DNA from: Prochloraceae cyanobacterium PL24a_bin.78
GTDB lineage: Bacteria; Cyanobacteriota; Cyanobacteriia; Cyanobacteriales; JANQIW01
Direction of reading: 5' to 3'
Length of the DNA: 64,000 nt
NCBI GenBank assembly: GCA_028281945.1
Contig: JANQIW010000158.1
Location: 21,888 to 85,887 of the forward strand
Shown here: piece by piece, positions 8,956-17,385 of the stretch
Layout: each line of letters starts with the position of its first letter
Numbering within the stretch: the first letter of the stretch is position 1
Translations under genes and position numbers: made by a program
Notes under the pieces: model-generated
The model's input: the letters and a program-made list of their open reading frames with translations, nothing else
What the model was told of the DNA's origin: nothing
Database searches by the model: none

Positions 8956-10311
8956 CTAACTCATAGTCACAAATTCTTCAGCAATGGAAGGATGAATGGC
9001 AACAGTAGCATCAAAATCAGACTTTTTAGCACCCATTTTCACAGCGATCGCCACACCTTGAATAATTTCCCCAGCGTGTTCTCCTACCATATGAGCACCC
9101 AAAACTCGATCAGAATTTCCATCAACTACCAATTTCATAAAAACCTTTTCATCAAGACCAGTAATCGTGTGATAAGCAGGACGGAACTTAGCACGATGAA
9201 TTCTCACAGCATCACCAAATTTAGATCTGGCTTCTTCCTCAGTCATCCCAACTGTAGCCGCTTCAGGAGTAGTAAAAATTGCACTAGGAACATTCTCATA
9301 ACTCATTTTCCAAGACTTACCACCAAATTCTGTATCAGCAAAAGCACGTCCTTCTTTAATAGCAACAGGAGTTAAATTAATGCGATTAGTACAATCCCCA
9401 ACAGCGTAGATATTTTCAACTGAAGTTTTGCTATATTCATCTACAACAATAGCCCCTTTATCCACTTTAACACCAGTATTTTTTAGTCCTAAATTATCTA
9501 TATTAGGGACTCTTCCCGTAGCAGATAAATTAACAGCATCTGTTTCAAGAGTACATTCACTGCCATCTTCAGTATTCTTCAACTTCAAATAAAAACAATC
9601 ACCCTTTTTCTCAACTCCAATAGGTTGGGAATTAGTCATTACTTTAATGCCATGCTTTTGAATTGCTTCTTGAATTTCCGTGCGAATATCCTCATCAAAT
9701 CCCCGTAAAATCTTGTCTCTTCTTAGAACTAGAGTAACATCAACTCCTAATCCATTCATTATACAAGCAAATTCTACCGCAATATAACCTGCACCAACAA
9801 TAATCATTCGCTTAGGTGCTTCCGATAACTCAAACATAGCATCAGAAATATTGAGATATTCTTTCCCAGGAATATCAGGCTTCACAGGATAACCCCCAAC
9901 TGCGATTAAAATTTTCTCCGCAGTTACTTTACGATCGCCAATTTCTATAGTATGATCATCAATCAAACGAGCAGTACCACGAAATAATTCCACTCCTGCT
10001 TTATCCAACATCCCCTGATAAATACCATTAAGGCGATTAAGCTCATTATCAATAGCTGTTTTCATTTTGCTCCAATCAAAGGTAGGAGAAACTTTACTCC
10101 AGCCATATCCTTCAGATTCCAGAAAAGTACTAGGAAAGCGGGATGAATACACCATGAATTTCTTCGGAATACAACCCCGGTTGACACAAGTCCCACCAAG
10201 GCGATCGTTTTCCGCAAGTCCTACTTTTGCTCCATAAGAAGCTGCCCGTCTGCCAGCAGCAATTCCTCCAGAACCACCACCAATTACAAATAAGTTAAAA
10301 TCATAATCCAT
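8956..10311 (-). CDS. gor: Glutathione-disulfide reductase
   Basis: A 451-residue FAD enzyme that reduces oxidised glutathione with NADPH. FAD-binding VIGGGSGGIAAGRRAA is at residues 9-24, the redox-active disulfide is in GGTCVNRGCIPKK, and the second nucleotide-binding GAGYIAVEFA is followed by LRRDKILRGFD, whose arginines select NADPH. The C-terminal HPSIAEEFVTM supplies the active-site His-Glu pair to the partner subunit. This combination separates it from lipoamide dehydrogenase and mercuric reductase. Full length. It is divergent from the carboxypeptidase gene, with only 35 bases between the starts. HIP1 sites occur inside this gene and the next. Confidence 0.95.
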   Translation of the reverse strand: MDYDFNLFVIGGGSGGIAAGRRAASYGAKVGLAENDRLGGTCVNRGCIPKKFMVYSSRFPSTFLESEGYGWSKVSPTFDWSKMKTAIDNELNRLNGIYQGMLDKAGVELFRGTARLIDDHTIEIGDRKVTAEKILIAVGGYPVKPDIPGKEYLNISDAMFELSEAPKRMIIVGAGYIAVEFACIMNGLGVDVTLVLRRDKILRGFDEDIRTEIQEAIQKHGIKVMTNSQPIGVEKKGDCFYLKLKNTEDGSECTLETDAVNLSATGRVPNIDNLGLKNTGVKVDKGAIVVDEYSKTSVENIYAVGDCTNRINLTPVAIKEGRAFADTEFGGKSWKMSYENVPSAIFTTPEAATVGMTEEEARSKFGDAVRIHRAKFRPAYHTITGLDEKVFMKLVVDGNSDRVLGAHMVGEHAGEIIQGVAIAVKMGAKKSDFDATVAIHPSIAEEFVTMS

Positions 10312-10346
10312 AATAAAATTAACCCTCTAATTTTTCAAATAGTTTC

Positions 10347-11828
10347 ATGTTAAATCTTTTCTCCAATGTAAGGCAAATTGTTCTATTTTTCTCAGTGTGG
10401 ATAGCAGTACCATTTATCTTACCTTACAAAGCTTCTATTGCTCAAACCACTTTGTCACCAACTTTTGAAGCATCTCAACCTAATCCTCAAAATCTTTGTC
10501 CTGTTGATTTACCTGAAGCTATTTCTACTATTTTGTCTCGTCCGGAATTTAGGCGATCGCGTTGGGGTATTCTTGTAGAAACTTTATCAACGCAAAAAAA
10601 TCTCTATTCCCTTGAATCCGACAAATATTTTATTCCTGCTTCCACTTTTAAACTCTTAACTACTGCTGCTGCTTTATATAAATTTGGATCATCTTGGCAA
10701 ATTAAAACTTCTATTTATCGTAAAAATAATACTTATACTATAGTTGGCAGAGGAGATCCTAGTTTATCTACACAAGATTTAGATAATTTAGCTAGACAAT
10801 TGAGAGAAAAAGGAATCACTAAAATACCTAATTTAGTTTTTAATCATAGTTATTTTCAAACACCTTACATCCCACCAACTTGGGAATGGCAAGATATAAA
10901 TTTTTCTTATGCTGTAGGGGTTAATAATTTTACTTTAAATGAAAATACCGTCAATTTAGAATTATTGCCACAACAATTAGGACAAGAATTACAATTTGAT
11001 TGGTCAGATGATCTCGCAGGGAGTCAATGGCAAATTAAGAATGAAACAATTACAGCAGAAGTAGGAAAACCTTATAATATAAGTATTAATAGAATTTTTG
11101 GTAAGCCTATTTTAGAAATTAAAGGAGAATTAGCTATAGATTCTGGTTTAGATACATGGGAAATAGCAGTATTAGATCCTCTTAAATATTTTCAAGACTC
11201 TTTCCGTGTTCTTTTATTAAATCAAGGAATATATACTATTAATGAAATAAATACTAATAATATCATAATTGAAACAAATTTAGGCGATGAAATAGCAGTA
11301 ATAAAATCAGATTCATTGACTAATTTAATAAATATAACCAATCAAGAAAGTAATAACTTATTTGCAGAATCTTTAATACAAATATTAAAAGCTGAATTAA
11401 AAACAGAAACAGGTCCAGAAGCTCTTACACAAGTATTAACAGAATTAGGCGTTAATCCAGAAGGATATAAATTAGCAGATGGATCTGGATTATCTCGTCA
11501 TAATTTAATTACTCCATCAGCTCTAGTAGAAACCTTAAAATTAATGGCACAAATACCAGAAGCAGACATATATCAAAATTCTTTACCTTTGGGTGGGGTT
11601 AGTGGTACTTTAAAACGACGTTTTTTAAATATTCCTGAGCAAGGCATAGTTCGTGCCAAAACTGGTACTCTTACTGGAGTTTCGGCTCTTTCTGGCTATT
11701 TGTATGGGCCTCATTATGAACCTTTAGTTTTTAGTATTATAGTGAATCAATCTGAACAATCTTCTTCGATTTTACGACAAGGAATTGATGAAATTGTTCT
11801 CTTATTGATGAATTTACGATCATGTTGA
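10347..11828 (+). CDS. dacB: D-alanyl-D-alanine carboxypeptidase/endopeptidase, PBP4 type (S13)
   Basis: A 493-residue penicillin-binding protein that trims peptidoglycan peptides in the periplasm. A signal peptide covers about residues 1-32. The three catalytic motifs are S99-T-F-K102, S335-N-N337 and K438-T-G440. The ~235 residues between the first two motifs contain the extra domains typical of family S13. Length agrees with other PBP4 enzymes (about 450-500). The DNA methyltransferase gene begins 33 bases downstream on the same strand. A much shorter paralogue is at 24064-24945. Confidence 0.95.
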   Translation: MLNLFSNVRQIVLFFSVWIAVPFILPYKASIAQTTLSPTFEASQPNPQNLCPVDLPEAISTILSRPEFRRSRWGILVETLSTQKNLYSLESDKYFIPASTFKLLTTAAALYKFGSSWQIKTSIYRKNNTYTIVGRGDPSLSTQDLDNLARQLREKGITKIPNLVFNHSYFQTPYIPPTWEWQDINFSYAVGVNNFTLNENTVNLELLPQQLGQELQFDWSDDLAGSQWQIKNETITAEVGKPYNISINRIFGKPILEIKGELAIDSGLDTWEIAVLDPLKYFQDSFRVLLLNQGIYTINEINTNNIIIETNLGDEIAVIKSDSLTNLINITNQESNNLFAESLIQILKAELKTETGPEALTQVLTELGVNPEGYKLADGSGLSRHNLITPSALVETLKLMAQIPEADIYQNSLPLGGVSGTLKRRFLNIPEQGIVRAKTGTLTGVSALSGYLYGPHYEPLVFSIIVNQSEQSSSILRQGIDEIVLLLMNLRSC

Positions 11829-11861
11829 TTGAGTATAATATAAATAAAAATTTTAGATAAA

Positions 11862-12701
11862 ATGATTAAAACTCCTTTGCGTTACCCAGGGGGAAAATCC
11901 AGAGCAATAAAAACAATGATTAAATATTTACCAGAAGAATTCAAAGAATATAGAGAGCCATTTGTAGGAGGAGGATCTCTATTTATATATTTAAAACAAA
12001 AAAAACCTAATCTTAAAATCTGGATTAATGATTTAAATCAAGAATTATATTTATTCTGGAAAATAGCACAAGAAAATTTACCTAAATTAGTTGAAGAGAT
12101 AGAATACTTTAAGAATAAATACGGGAATGGGAAACAATTATTTTTAGAAATGACAAATATTGATCCAGAAAAATTATCTAATTTAGAAAGAGCAATTCGT
12201 TTTTTCATTCTTAATAGAATTACTTTTTCAGGCACAGTAGAATCAGGGGGATTTTCCCAACAAGCTTTTGATAAAAGATTCACAAATTCCTCAATAGAAA
12301 GATTGGAAAAACTCGAATCCATTTTAACTAATGTCAAAATAACTAACTTAGATTACAGTTTATTACTAGAGAAACAACCACAAGATATTGTTATATATTT
12401 AGATCCACCTTATTTAAAAGCCACTAAATCAAAATTATATGGAAAAAAAGGAAAACTTCATACTTCTTTTAACCATGATTTATTTGCTAAACAAGTAACT
12501 CAATGTCCTAATAAATGGTTAATTACTTATGATAATTGTTCAGAAGTTATAGCAAACTTTCATGATTATCATATTTATCAATGGGAACTGCAATACGGGA
12601 TGAATAACTATAAACAAAATTCTGCTCAAAAAGGTAGAGAATTATTTATTTGTAATTATGAAGTAGATCTAACACTATACAAAACCAATCCTGACTTATA
12701 A
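11862..12701 (+). CDS. DNA adenine N6-methyltransferase, D12 class (orphan)
   Basis: A 279-residue class I D12 (Dam/DpnII-like) adenine methyltransferase. It begins with TPLRYPGGKSRA, has the SAM motif REPFVGGGSLF near residues 33-43, INDLNQELYLF near 54-64, and the catalytic DPPY in IVIYLDPPYLKA near 176-187. The C-terminal half carries LFICNYEVDL. No restriction endonuclease gene is adjacent, so it appears solitary. Specificity cannot be read from sequence; GATC would be natural for a Dam relative and lies inside every HIP1 site, but this is inference. It converges on the fucosyltransferase gene. Confidence 0.9.
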   Translation: MIKTPLRYPGGKSRAIKTMIKYLPEEFKEYREPFVGGGSLFIYLKQKKPNLKIWINDLNQELYLFWKIAQENLPKLVEEIEYFKNKYGNGKQLFLEMTNIDPEKLSNLERAIRFFILNRITFSGTVESGGFSQQAFDKRFTNSSIERLEKLESILTNVKITNLDYSLLLEKQPQDIVIYLDPPYLKATKSKLYGKKGKLHTSFNHDLFAKQVTQCPNKWLITYDNCSEVIANFHDYHIYQWELQYGMNNYKQNSAQKGRELFICNYEVDLTLYKTNPDL

Positions 12702-12737
12702 GGAAAAGAGAAAATTCACTCTCTCATCCTTTCCTTA
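12700..12737. terminator. Bidirectional hairpin between convergent genes
   Basis: AAGGAAA and AGAGA pair with TCTCT and TTTCCTT (with a five-base bulge), located directly between the stop codons of the methyltransferase and the fucosyltransferase genes. It may end both transcripts. Confidence 0.5.
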
Positions 12738-12743
12738 ATATGA

Positions 12744-13712
12744 TTAGAAAATCTTTTTAATTTTCTTGATCAATTTTTCGTTAAAAGAAGGAGCTTCAAT
12801 ATCATAAACATCCTTTTCATCATCTTTCAAAATTGAACTGAGGTAACCAAATGATGATTTAGCAGAAAAAATCAGACATTGACATTGAGATAACAAATAA
12901 ATATCCCTTAAAGCTTCCACTCCATTTTTCAATCTTTCTTCACATTCTTGCCAATTTTGGTGTAATCTTTCCCCTGTAGGAGAAAACCATTTTTCAGTTA
13001 CGATAACATTAGTAAATTTATTTTTAAATTCATTCATCATTGGTAATGAATCAGTAGCTAAAAAAATCTTAGCTTTAGGTTTTTTCTTTAGTTGTTTTTC
13101 AACCTGTTCAAAGATTTTATCCACAGGAATTTTCATATCAGTATATCTTATATGCACACCTATATTGTAATCAGAAAAATTATTTTTAATAAAACTATCA
13201 AAATCCAATTTTAATTCTTTATTAATTTTAAGATTAGAGTTAATGATTTTTTTTAAAATTTGTTTAGTATTTAATTTAGAATAACGGGAAAAATCACCAG
13301 TAAATAAATCTTTTAATTTATCTATTTTGTGAGTATAAGAGCTAAAAAAGAGAATTTTATGAGGATAATCTATTTTTGAAATATCACAAGATATACTATT
13401 AACATCTGCACCTTCTTTCTCTAATTTTTGACGCATACCTCCAAAAGTCATAGTATTGACATTACCTATCCAAATTTCAGGAAAAATATCATCTGTATCA
13501 GGTAATACACTTAAATCTTCATTTAAAGGGCAATCAAAAAAATAAGGAAAAGAATTAAATGTATCAGATCCACCATAAGAAGTATCTCTCCAATCAACTA
13601 CTAGTTGACGTTTACTTATTTGACAGTAAAGAATAGCTGTAGCAATTACAAAAATTCTATTGCCTAATCCTGAAGTTCCTTTGACTACAAGATATTTATT
13701 TTCTTTCTTCAT
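12744..13712 (-). CDS. NodZ/FUT8-like fucosyltransferase
   Basis: A 322-residue protein resembling alpha-1,6-fucosyltransferases and rhizobial NodZ (GT23-type). Near the N-terminus it has VVKGTSGLGNRIFVIATA, whose GLGNR is the usual sugar-nucleotide loop. IGVHIRYTDMKIP near residue 185 matches the family's HIRxTD motif, and KIFLATDSLPMM near 215-226 matches the xFLATD motif. C-terminal LIFSAKSSFGYLSSIL is also typical. It would transfer fucose (or a related deoxysugar) from a GDP-sugar to a glycan; the acceptor is unknown. No export genes lie beside it. The lysine-rich C-terminus and very AT-rich coding suggest accessory origin. Confidence 0.75.
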   Translation of the reverse strand: MKKENKYLVVKGTSGLGNRIFVIATAILYCQISKRQLVVDWRDTSYGGSDTFNSFPYFFDCPLNEDLSVLPDTDDIFPEIWIGNVNTMTFGGMRQKLEKEGADVNSISCDISKIDYPHKILFFSSYTHKIDKLKDLFTGDFSRYSKLNTKQILKKIINSNLKINKELKLDFDSFIKNNFSDYNIGVHIRYTDMKIPVDKIFEQVEKQLKKKPKAKIFLATDSLPMMNEFKNKFTNVIVTEKWFSPTGERLHQNWQECEERLKNGVEALRDIYLLSQCQCLIFSAKSSFGYLSSILKDDEKDVYDIEAPSFNEKLIKKIKKIF

Positions 13713-13991
13713 TATTTAATCAGCCTCAACAATTATTTGTACTTAATCATTATAAACTAAATTTAATATTTAATCATAATAGGCTCATTTTAAAAAATTT
13801 ACTAATCCAAATTAAATGATTATGAAAGTCCCAAAAGTTTCTACCCTTTCTTGGAAGTACAAAATTAATACTATAATTGATCCCAAGAAAATGGTGTGAA
13901 AATGATCCTTCAAGGACAACGTCAATCATCTAAATCATAATTTTAAATTTAGATAAATAGATTCATTAAGGTAAGGTATAAATCTATGTAT

Positions 13992-14684
13992 TTAACTTGA
14001 AGACAAACCGCATTTTTCATTAGCAGGCACGGCTTCCATCATTTTTTTTGGATTTGGAAGATTAAGGTTATCCATTAGTTTAATAAAACTATCACGATCA
14101 TGACCAGCAAATCTAGGATTGAATTTCTTTTCTTCCCCAATTGTGGAAACAGTTTGTCCTTTATAATCATGTCCTGGATAAACGAACGTTCCATCATATA
14201 AAGTAAATAATTTTTGAGTGACGCAGTCATATAACTTACCGGCATCACCACTTTGAAAATCTGTACGTCCACAACCACGAATAAAGATAGAATCACCAGT
14301 TAAAACCCTATCTCCATTAACTAAATAAGCCATGTGACTATCTGTATGCCCTAAAGTTTCAATGCCCTTGATTTCAATCTGATTCAAGCTTAAAACTTCA
14401 CCATCTTTAATAAAGCGATCGGCACAGTTAACTGTAGCATTAACAGGAACGATATTTTGGCATCCTGTTAACTGCCGCAATTTGCCACTTCCTGTAATGT
14501 GATCTGCATGAAGATGGGTTTCTAGACAGAATTTAAGAGTTAATCCTAATTCTTTTAGTAGCAAAAAATCCCTCTCTACTTGCTCTAATACCGAATCCAC
14601 TAAAATAGCTTCTTTAGTTTTTGTGTCCGCAATTAAATAAGTATAGGTACAAGATTCTTGATCAAAAAGTTGTCTAAATAGCAT
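13992..14684 (-). CDS. ETHE1-type persulfide dioxygenase (MBL fold)
   Basis: A 230-residue metallo-beta-lactamase-fold protein. Metal-site residues are visible in THLHADH (56-62; His57, His59, Asp61, His62), in LGHTDSH near 110-116, in LTGDSIF near 128-134 and in YPGHDYKG near 168-175. GCGRTDFQSGDAGKLY and the tail PNPKKMMEAVPANEKCG are characteristic of ETHE1/sulfur dioxygenases rather than of glyoxalase II. The expected reaction is oxidation of glutathione persulfide to sulfite with one mononuclear iron. Full length. It stands alone, with about 256 bases upstream to the transporter gene. Confidence 0.88.
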   Translation of the reverse strand: MLFRQLFDQESCTYTYLIADTKTKEAILVDSVLEQVERDFLLLKELGLTLKFCLETHLHADHITGSGKLRQLTGCQNIVPVNATVNCADRFIKDGEVLSLNQIEIKGIETLGHTDSHMAYLVNGDRVLTGDSIFIRGCGRTDFQSGDAGKLYDCVTQKLFTLYDGTFVYPGHDYKGQTVSTIGEEKKFNPRFAGHDRDSFIKLMDNLNLPNPKKMMEAVPANEKCGLSSS

Positions 14685-14755
14685 AGTTATTATTTAATTC
14701 TATAGCTAATATCATAACTTATAGATTTGAGAATAAGTAAAATTAAGTATTTTTT

Positions 14756-14776
14756 CGGTTTTTTCTTTGAAAACCG
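14756..14776. other. Perfect hairpin, CGGTTTT/AAAACCG
   Basis: A 7-bp perfect stem with a 7-base loop upstream of the persulfide dioxygenase gene and about 165 bases after the transporter gene. It lacks a T-run on the minus strand, so its role as terminator of the transporter transcript is doubtful; it may be regulatory. Confidence 0.35.
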
Positions 14777-14940
14777 TATTATTATCTAAGTACTGATTAA
14801 GTAGATTTTATATCTTTAAGATTAGTTTAAGTTAAAAAAAATACTCGTTATCAATTAAGTTGAAATCAAAATACAATCCTAAATGATATCGAGCTAAAAG
14901 ATACTTTTTGTTGATTAGCTATTACTTATTAATTAACAGT

Positions 14941-16326
14941 TTATGAATTAATTGTTTCAGGAGTCAAAGACTTTAAATTTGGCTTTTCTTGGGATAAAAT
15001 ATCATCAACAAAATTAACCAAAATAGAAGCTAATAAAATCGAAAAACCACCTAAAACTACTGCATATAAACGATTATTATTGAGAAAATGATCCATTACC
15101 CAACCAAGCCCTAAAGCTGCAATAATTTGAGGAATCACAATAAAAGCATTGAAAATTCCCATATAAAGACCCATATTTTTGGCAGAAATATTATTAGCTA
15201 ACATCGCATAAGGCATACATAAAATACTTGCCCAAGCAATGCCAAAACAACCAATAGGAAATAACATCAAATATTTATCCTGAATAAATAATAAAAAGAT
15301 CAATCCCATTCCCCCACAAAATAGACAAAAAGAATGAGTTGTTTTACGGCTAGTAACTTCAGCTAATCGAGGTAAAATCCAAGAAAAAATAAAGCAAACA
15401 CCATTATAAACAGCAATACAAATACCAGCCCATTCAATACCTTCTGTGTAGGATGGAAAACTTTCATCTACGGCACCAAAAATATTGTGAGCAACTGCTG
15501 GAGGAAAATATAAAAACACACAAAACATTCCTAGCCAAGTAAAAGATTGTACCAGTGCCAACTGTTTCATGGTTTTTGGCATATTTTTAATTAGGCTCAA
15601 TATTTCTGAGAGAAAATTGAGAGAAAATTGATTATTTTTTGATGTTTTTTCTGTCTTTTTAACCTCTATTTCTTCTTCTTCTGGTGGATATTCTTTAGTA
15701 CTAATTATCGTCCAAAGAATTGCTAATAAAAAGATTGTTGCTCCTATATAAAAAGATATTTTAACTGTAATAGGAATAGTATTTTCAATATTAGTATTGC
15801 TTGCTAATCCTAAGAGATTATTTAAACACCAAGGTGTTACAGAAGCAATTACGGAACCCGCACCTACAAAACAGCTTTGCATAGCAAATCCTACATTCCA
15901 TTGTTTTTTAGGTAAAATATCGGCAGTGAAAGCTCGATATGGTTCCATAGTGATATTAATAGATGTATCTAAAATCCAAAGTAATCCCGCTGCCATCCAA
16001 AGAGTAGAAGAATTAGGCATTAATATTAATGCTATAGAACTGAGTATTGCTCCTACTAGGAAATAAGGTCTTCTTCTTCCTAATGGTCCCCATGTTCTAT
16101 CGCTCATATAACCGACAATTGGTTGAGCAATTAATCCACTTACTGGAGCCGCTAACCATAAAATAGGAATTTGTTCTGGATTTGCTCCTAAATATTCGTA
16201 TATAGCACTAGTATTTGCCATTTGTAGAATCCAACCACATTGAATTCCTAAAAATCCAGTACTCATATTGAGAAGCTGCCAAAAATTTAAGCTAGGTTTT
16301 TCTCTTTTTCTGTAACTTATTTCCAT
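14941..16326 (-). CDS. MFS sugar transporter, GPH/sucrose-transporter (SLC45) type
   Basis: A 461-residue membrane protein with about 12 predicted transmembrane segments and a charged central loop near residues 205-235. The cytoplasmic loop between TM2 and TM3 reads MSDRTWGPLGRRRPY, the signature of the sucrose/maltose transporter branch related to SLC45 and plant SUT proteins. LWILDTSINITMEPYRAF near TM4 also fits that branch. A disaccharide-proton symport or export role is likely, but the substrate cannot be read from sequence. It lies 11 bases after gpsA on the same strand, so the two genes are almost certainly co-transcribed; a link to glycerol-derived osmolytes such as glucosylglycerol is conceivable but unproven. 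Confidence 0.85.
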   Translation of the reverse strand: MEISYRKREKPSLNFWQLLNMSTGFLGIQCGWILQMANTSAIYEYLGANPEQIPILWLAAPVSGLIAQPIVGYMSDRTWGPLGRRRPYFLVGAILSSIALILMPNSSTLWMAAGLLWILDTSINITMEPYRAFTADILPKKQWNVGFAMQSCFVGAGSVIASVTPWCLNNLLGLASNTNIENTIPITVKISFYIGATIFLLAILWTIISTKEYPPEEEEIEVKKTEKTSKNNQFSLNFLSEILSLIKNMPKTMKQLALVQSFTWLGMFCVFLYFPPAVAHNIFGAVDESFPSYTEGIEWAGICIAVYNGVCFIFSWILPRLAEVTSRKTTHSFCLFCGGMGLIFLLFIQDKYLMLFPIGCFGIAWASILCMPYAMLANNISAKNMGLYMGIFNAFIVIPQIIAALGLGWVMDHFLNNNRLYAVVLGGFSILLASILVNFVDDILSQEKPNLKSLTPETINS

Positions 16327-16337
16327 AAATCTAATTG

Positions 16338-17264
16338 TTAATATTCTGATTTTAAATCTCTTTGCATTAAACCTTTTACAGCTTCACTTGGGGTGGTTTC
16401 CCCTTGAAGAAGACAATAAATTTGATCTGTTATAGGAACAGAAATTTTTTCTTTTTTTGCCAATTGAATTAAAACTTTAGTTGTGTTTAATCCTTCTGCT
16501 GTCCCTTCTACTTCCATTAAAATTTTTTCTAATGAGTACCCTTTACTAAGTTTATAACCTACTTGATAATTACGAGATAGGGGACTATCGCAAGTAGCTA
16601 ACAAATCTCCCAATCCTGATAACCCAAAAAACGTTTCACTAGAAGCACCTAAATGAGTCCCAATGCGAATTATTTCTGGTAAAGCTCTCGTTAAAAGGGC
16701 AGCTTTTGCATTAGCACCTAAATTTAAACCATCGCAAACCCCCGCAGCAATAGCATATACATTTTTTAATGTCCCTCCTAACTCTGTTCCTAATGGATCT
16801 TGATTGACATATACTCGAAAATTTTCTGTGGCAAATATTCTTTGAATAGTAAGAGCTGCTTCATCCGAAACACTAGAAACTACTGTAGTTGCTGGTAAAC
16901 CTTGTTGTATTTCTTTAGATAAATTTGGGCCAGATAATACAACTATGGGAAAATTCCTAAAAGCTTCTTGCCACAATTGAGATGGGGTTTTAGTAGTAAT
17001 GGCATCTAAACCTTTAGTAGCTGTGACAATTATTGTGTCTGATAATAATTTTATCGAGCTTAGTTTTTCAATAGTAGGCCTTACTCCCGCCATAGAAACT
17101 GCTGATACAATTACTTGGCTAGAAGCTACAATTGATTCTAAATTTTCACTACTTGATCGAGACCAAGTTTTTACTTCATAGTTATTTTGTTTTGCTAAAG
17201 AGGCCAGAGTTGATCCCCAAATTCCTCTTCCTATAATTGCAATAGTTTTTTGTCTGGTTATCAC
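16338..17264 (-). CDS. gpsA: Glycerol-3-phosphate dehydrogenase [NAD(P)+]
   Basis: A 308-residue enzyme making sn-glycerol 3-phosphate from dihydroxyacetone phosphate for membrane lipids. The Rossmann motif IAIIGRGIWGSTLA is at residues 8-21. VVLSGPNLSKEI is the conserved substrate-loop segment, and GGTLKNVYAIAAGVCDGLNLGANA carries the catalytic lysine. GLSGLGDLLATC is the conserved helix segment. Slightly shorter than the bacterial average (about 330) as in other cyanobacteria. The start at 17264 gives the correct distance to the Rossmann motif. First gene of a two-gene unit with the sugar transporter; divergent from the ribulokinase gene. Confidence 0.95.
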   Translation of the reverse strand: MITRQKTIAIIGRGIWGSTLASLAKQNNYEVKTWSRSSSENLESIVASSQVIVSAVSMAGVRPTIEKLSSIKLLSDTIIVTATKGLDAITTKTPSQLWQEAFRNFPIVVLSGPNLSKEIQQGLPATTVVSSVSDEAALTIQRIFATENFRVYVNQDPLGTELGGTLKNVYAIAAGVCDGLNLGANAKAALLTRALPEIIRIGTHLGASSETFFGLSGLGDLLATCDSPLSRNYQVGYKLSKGYSLEKILMEVEGTAEGLNTTKVLIQLAKKEKISVPITDQIYCLLQGETTPSEAVKGLMQRDLKSEY

Positions 17265-17385
17265 GCTTTTTTAAAATTAATCAGATAGTTTCCATTTTTA
17301 AATAATGGGGTTAGAATCCTGGTATTATTAAAAATATCTAAAGCTCTTAGATTTAAATCATAACAAAAATTAAAAAATAATCAAA

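Noticed and set aside
13713..13991. A riboswitch or small RNA in the spacer before the fucosyltransferase gene
   Set aside because: Only a weak 8-bp stem (13847-13890) and a small TCCTT/AAGGA hairpin are present and no known riboswitch core is recognisable.
14756..14776. Terminator for the sugar transporter gene
   Set aside because: The hairpin is perfect, but on the transporter's strand it is followed by A residues instead of a T-run and is 165 bases from the stop codon; kept only as an unclassified hairpin.
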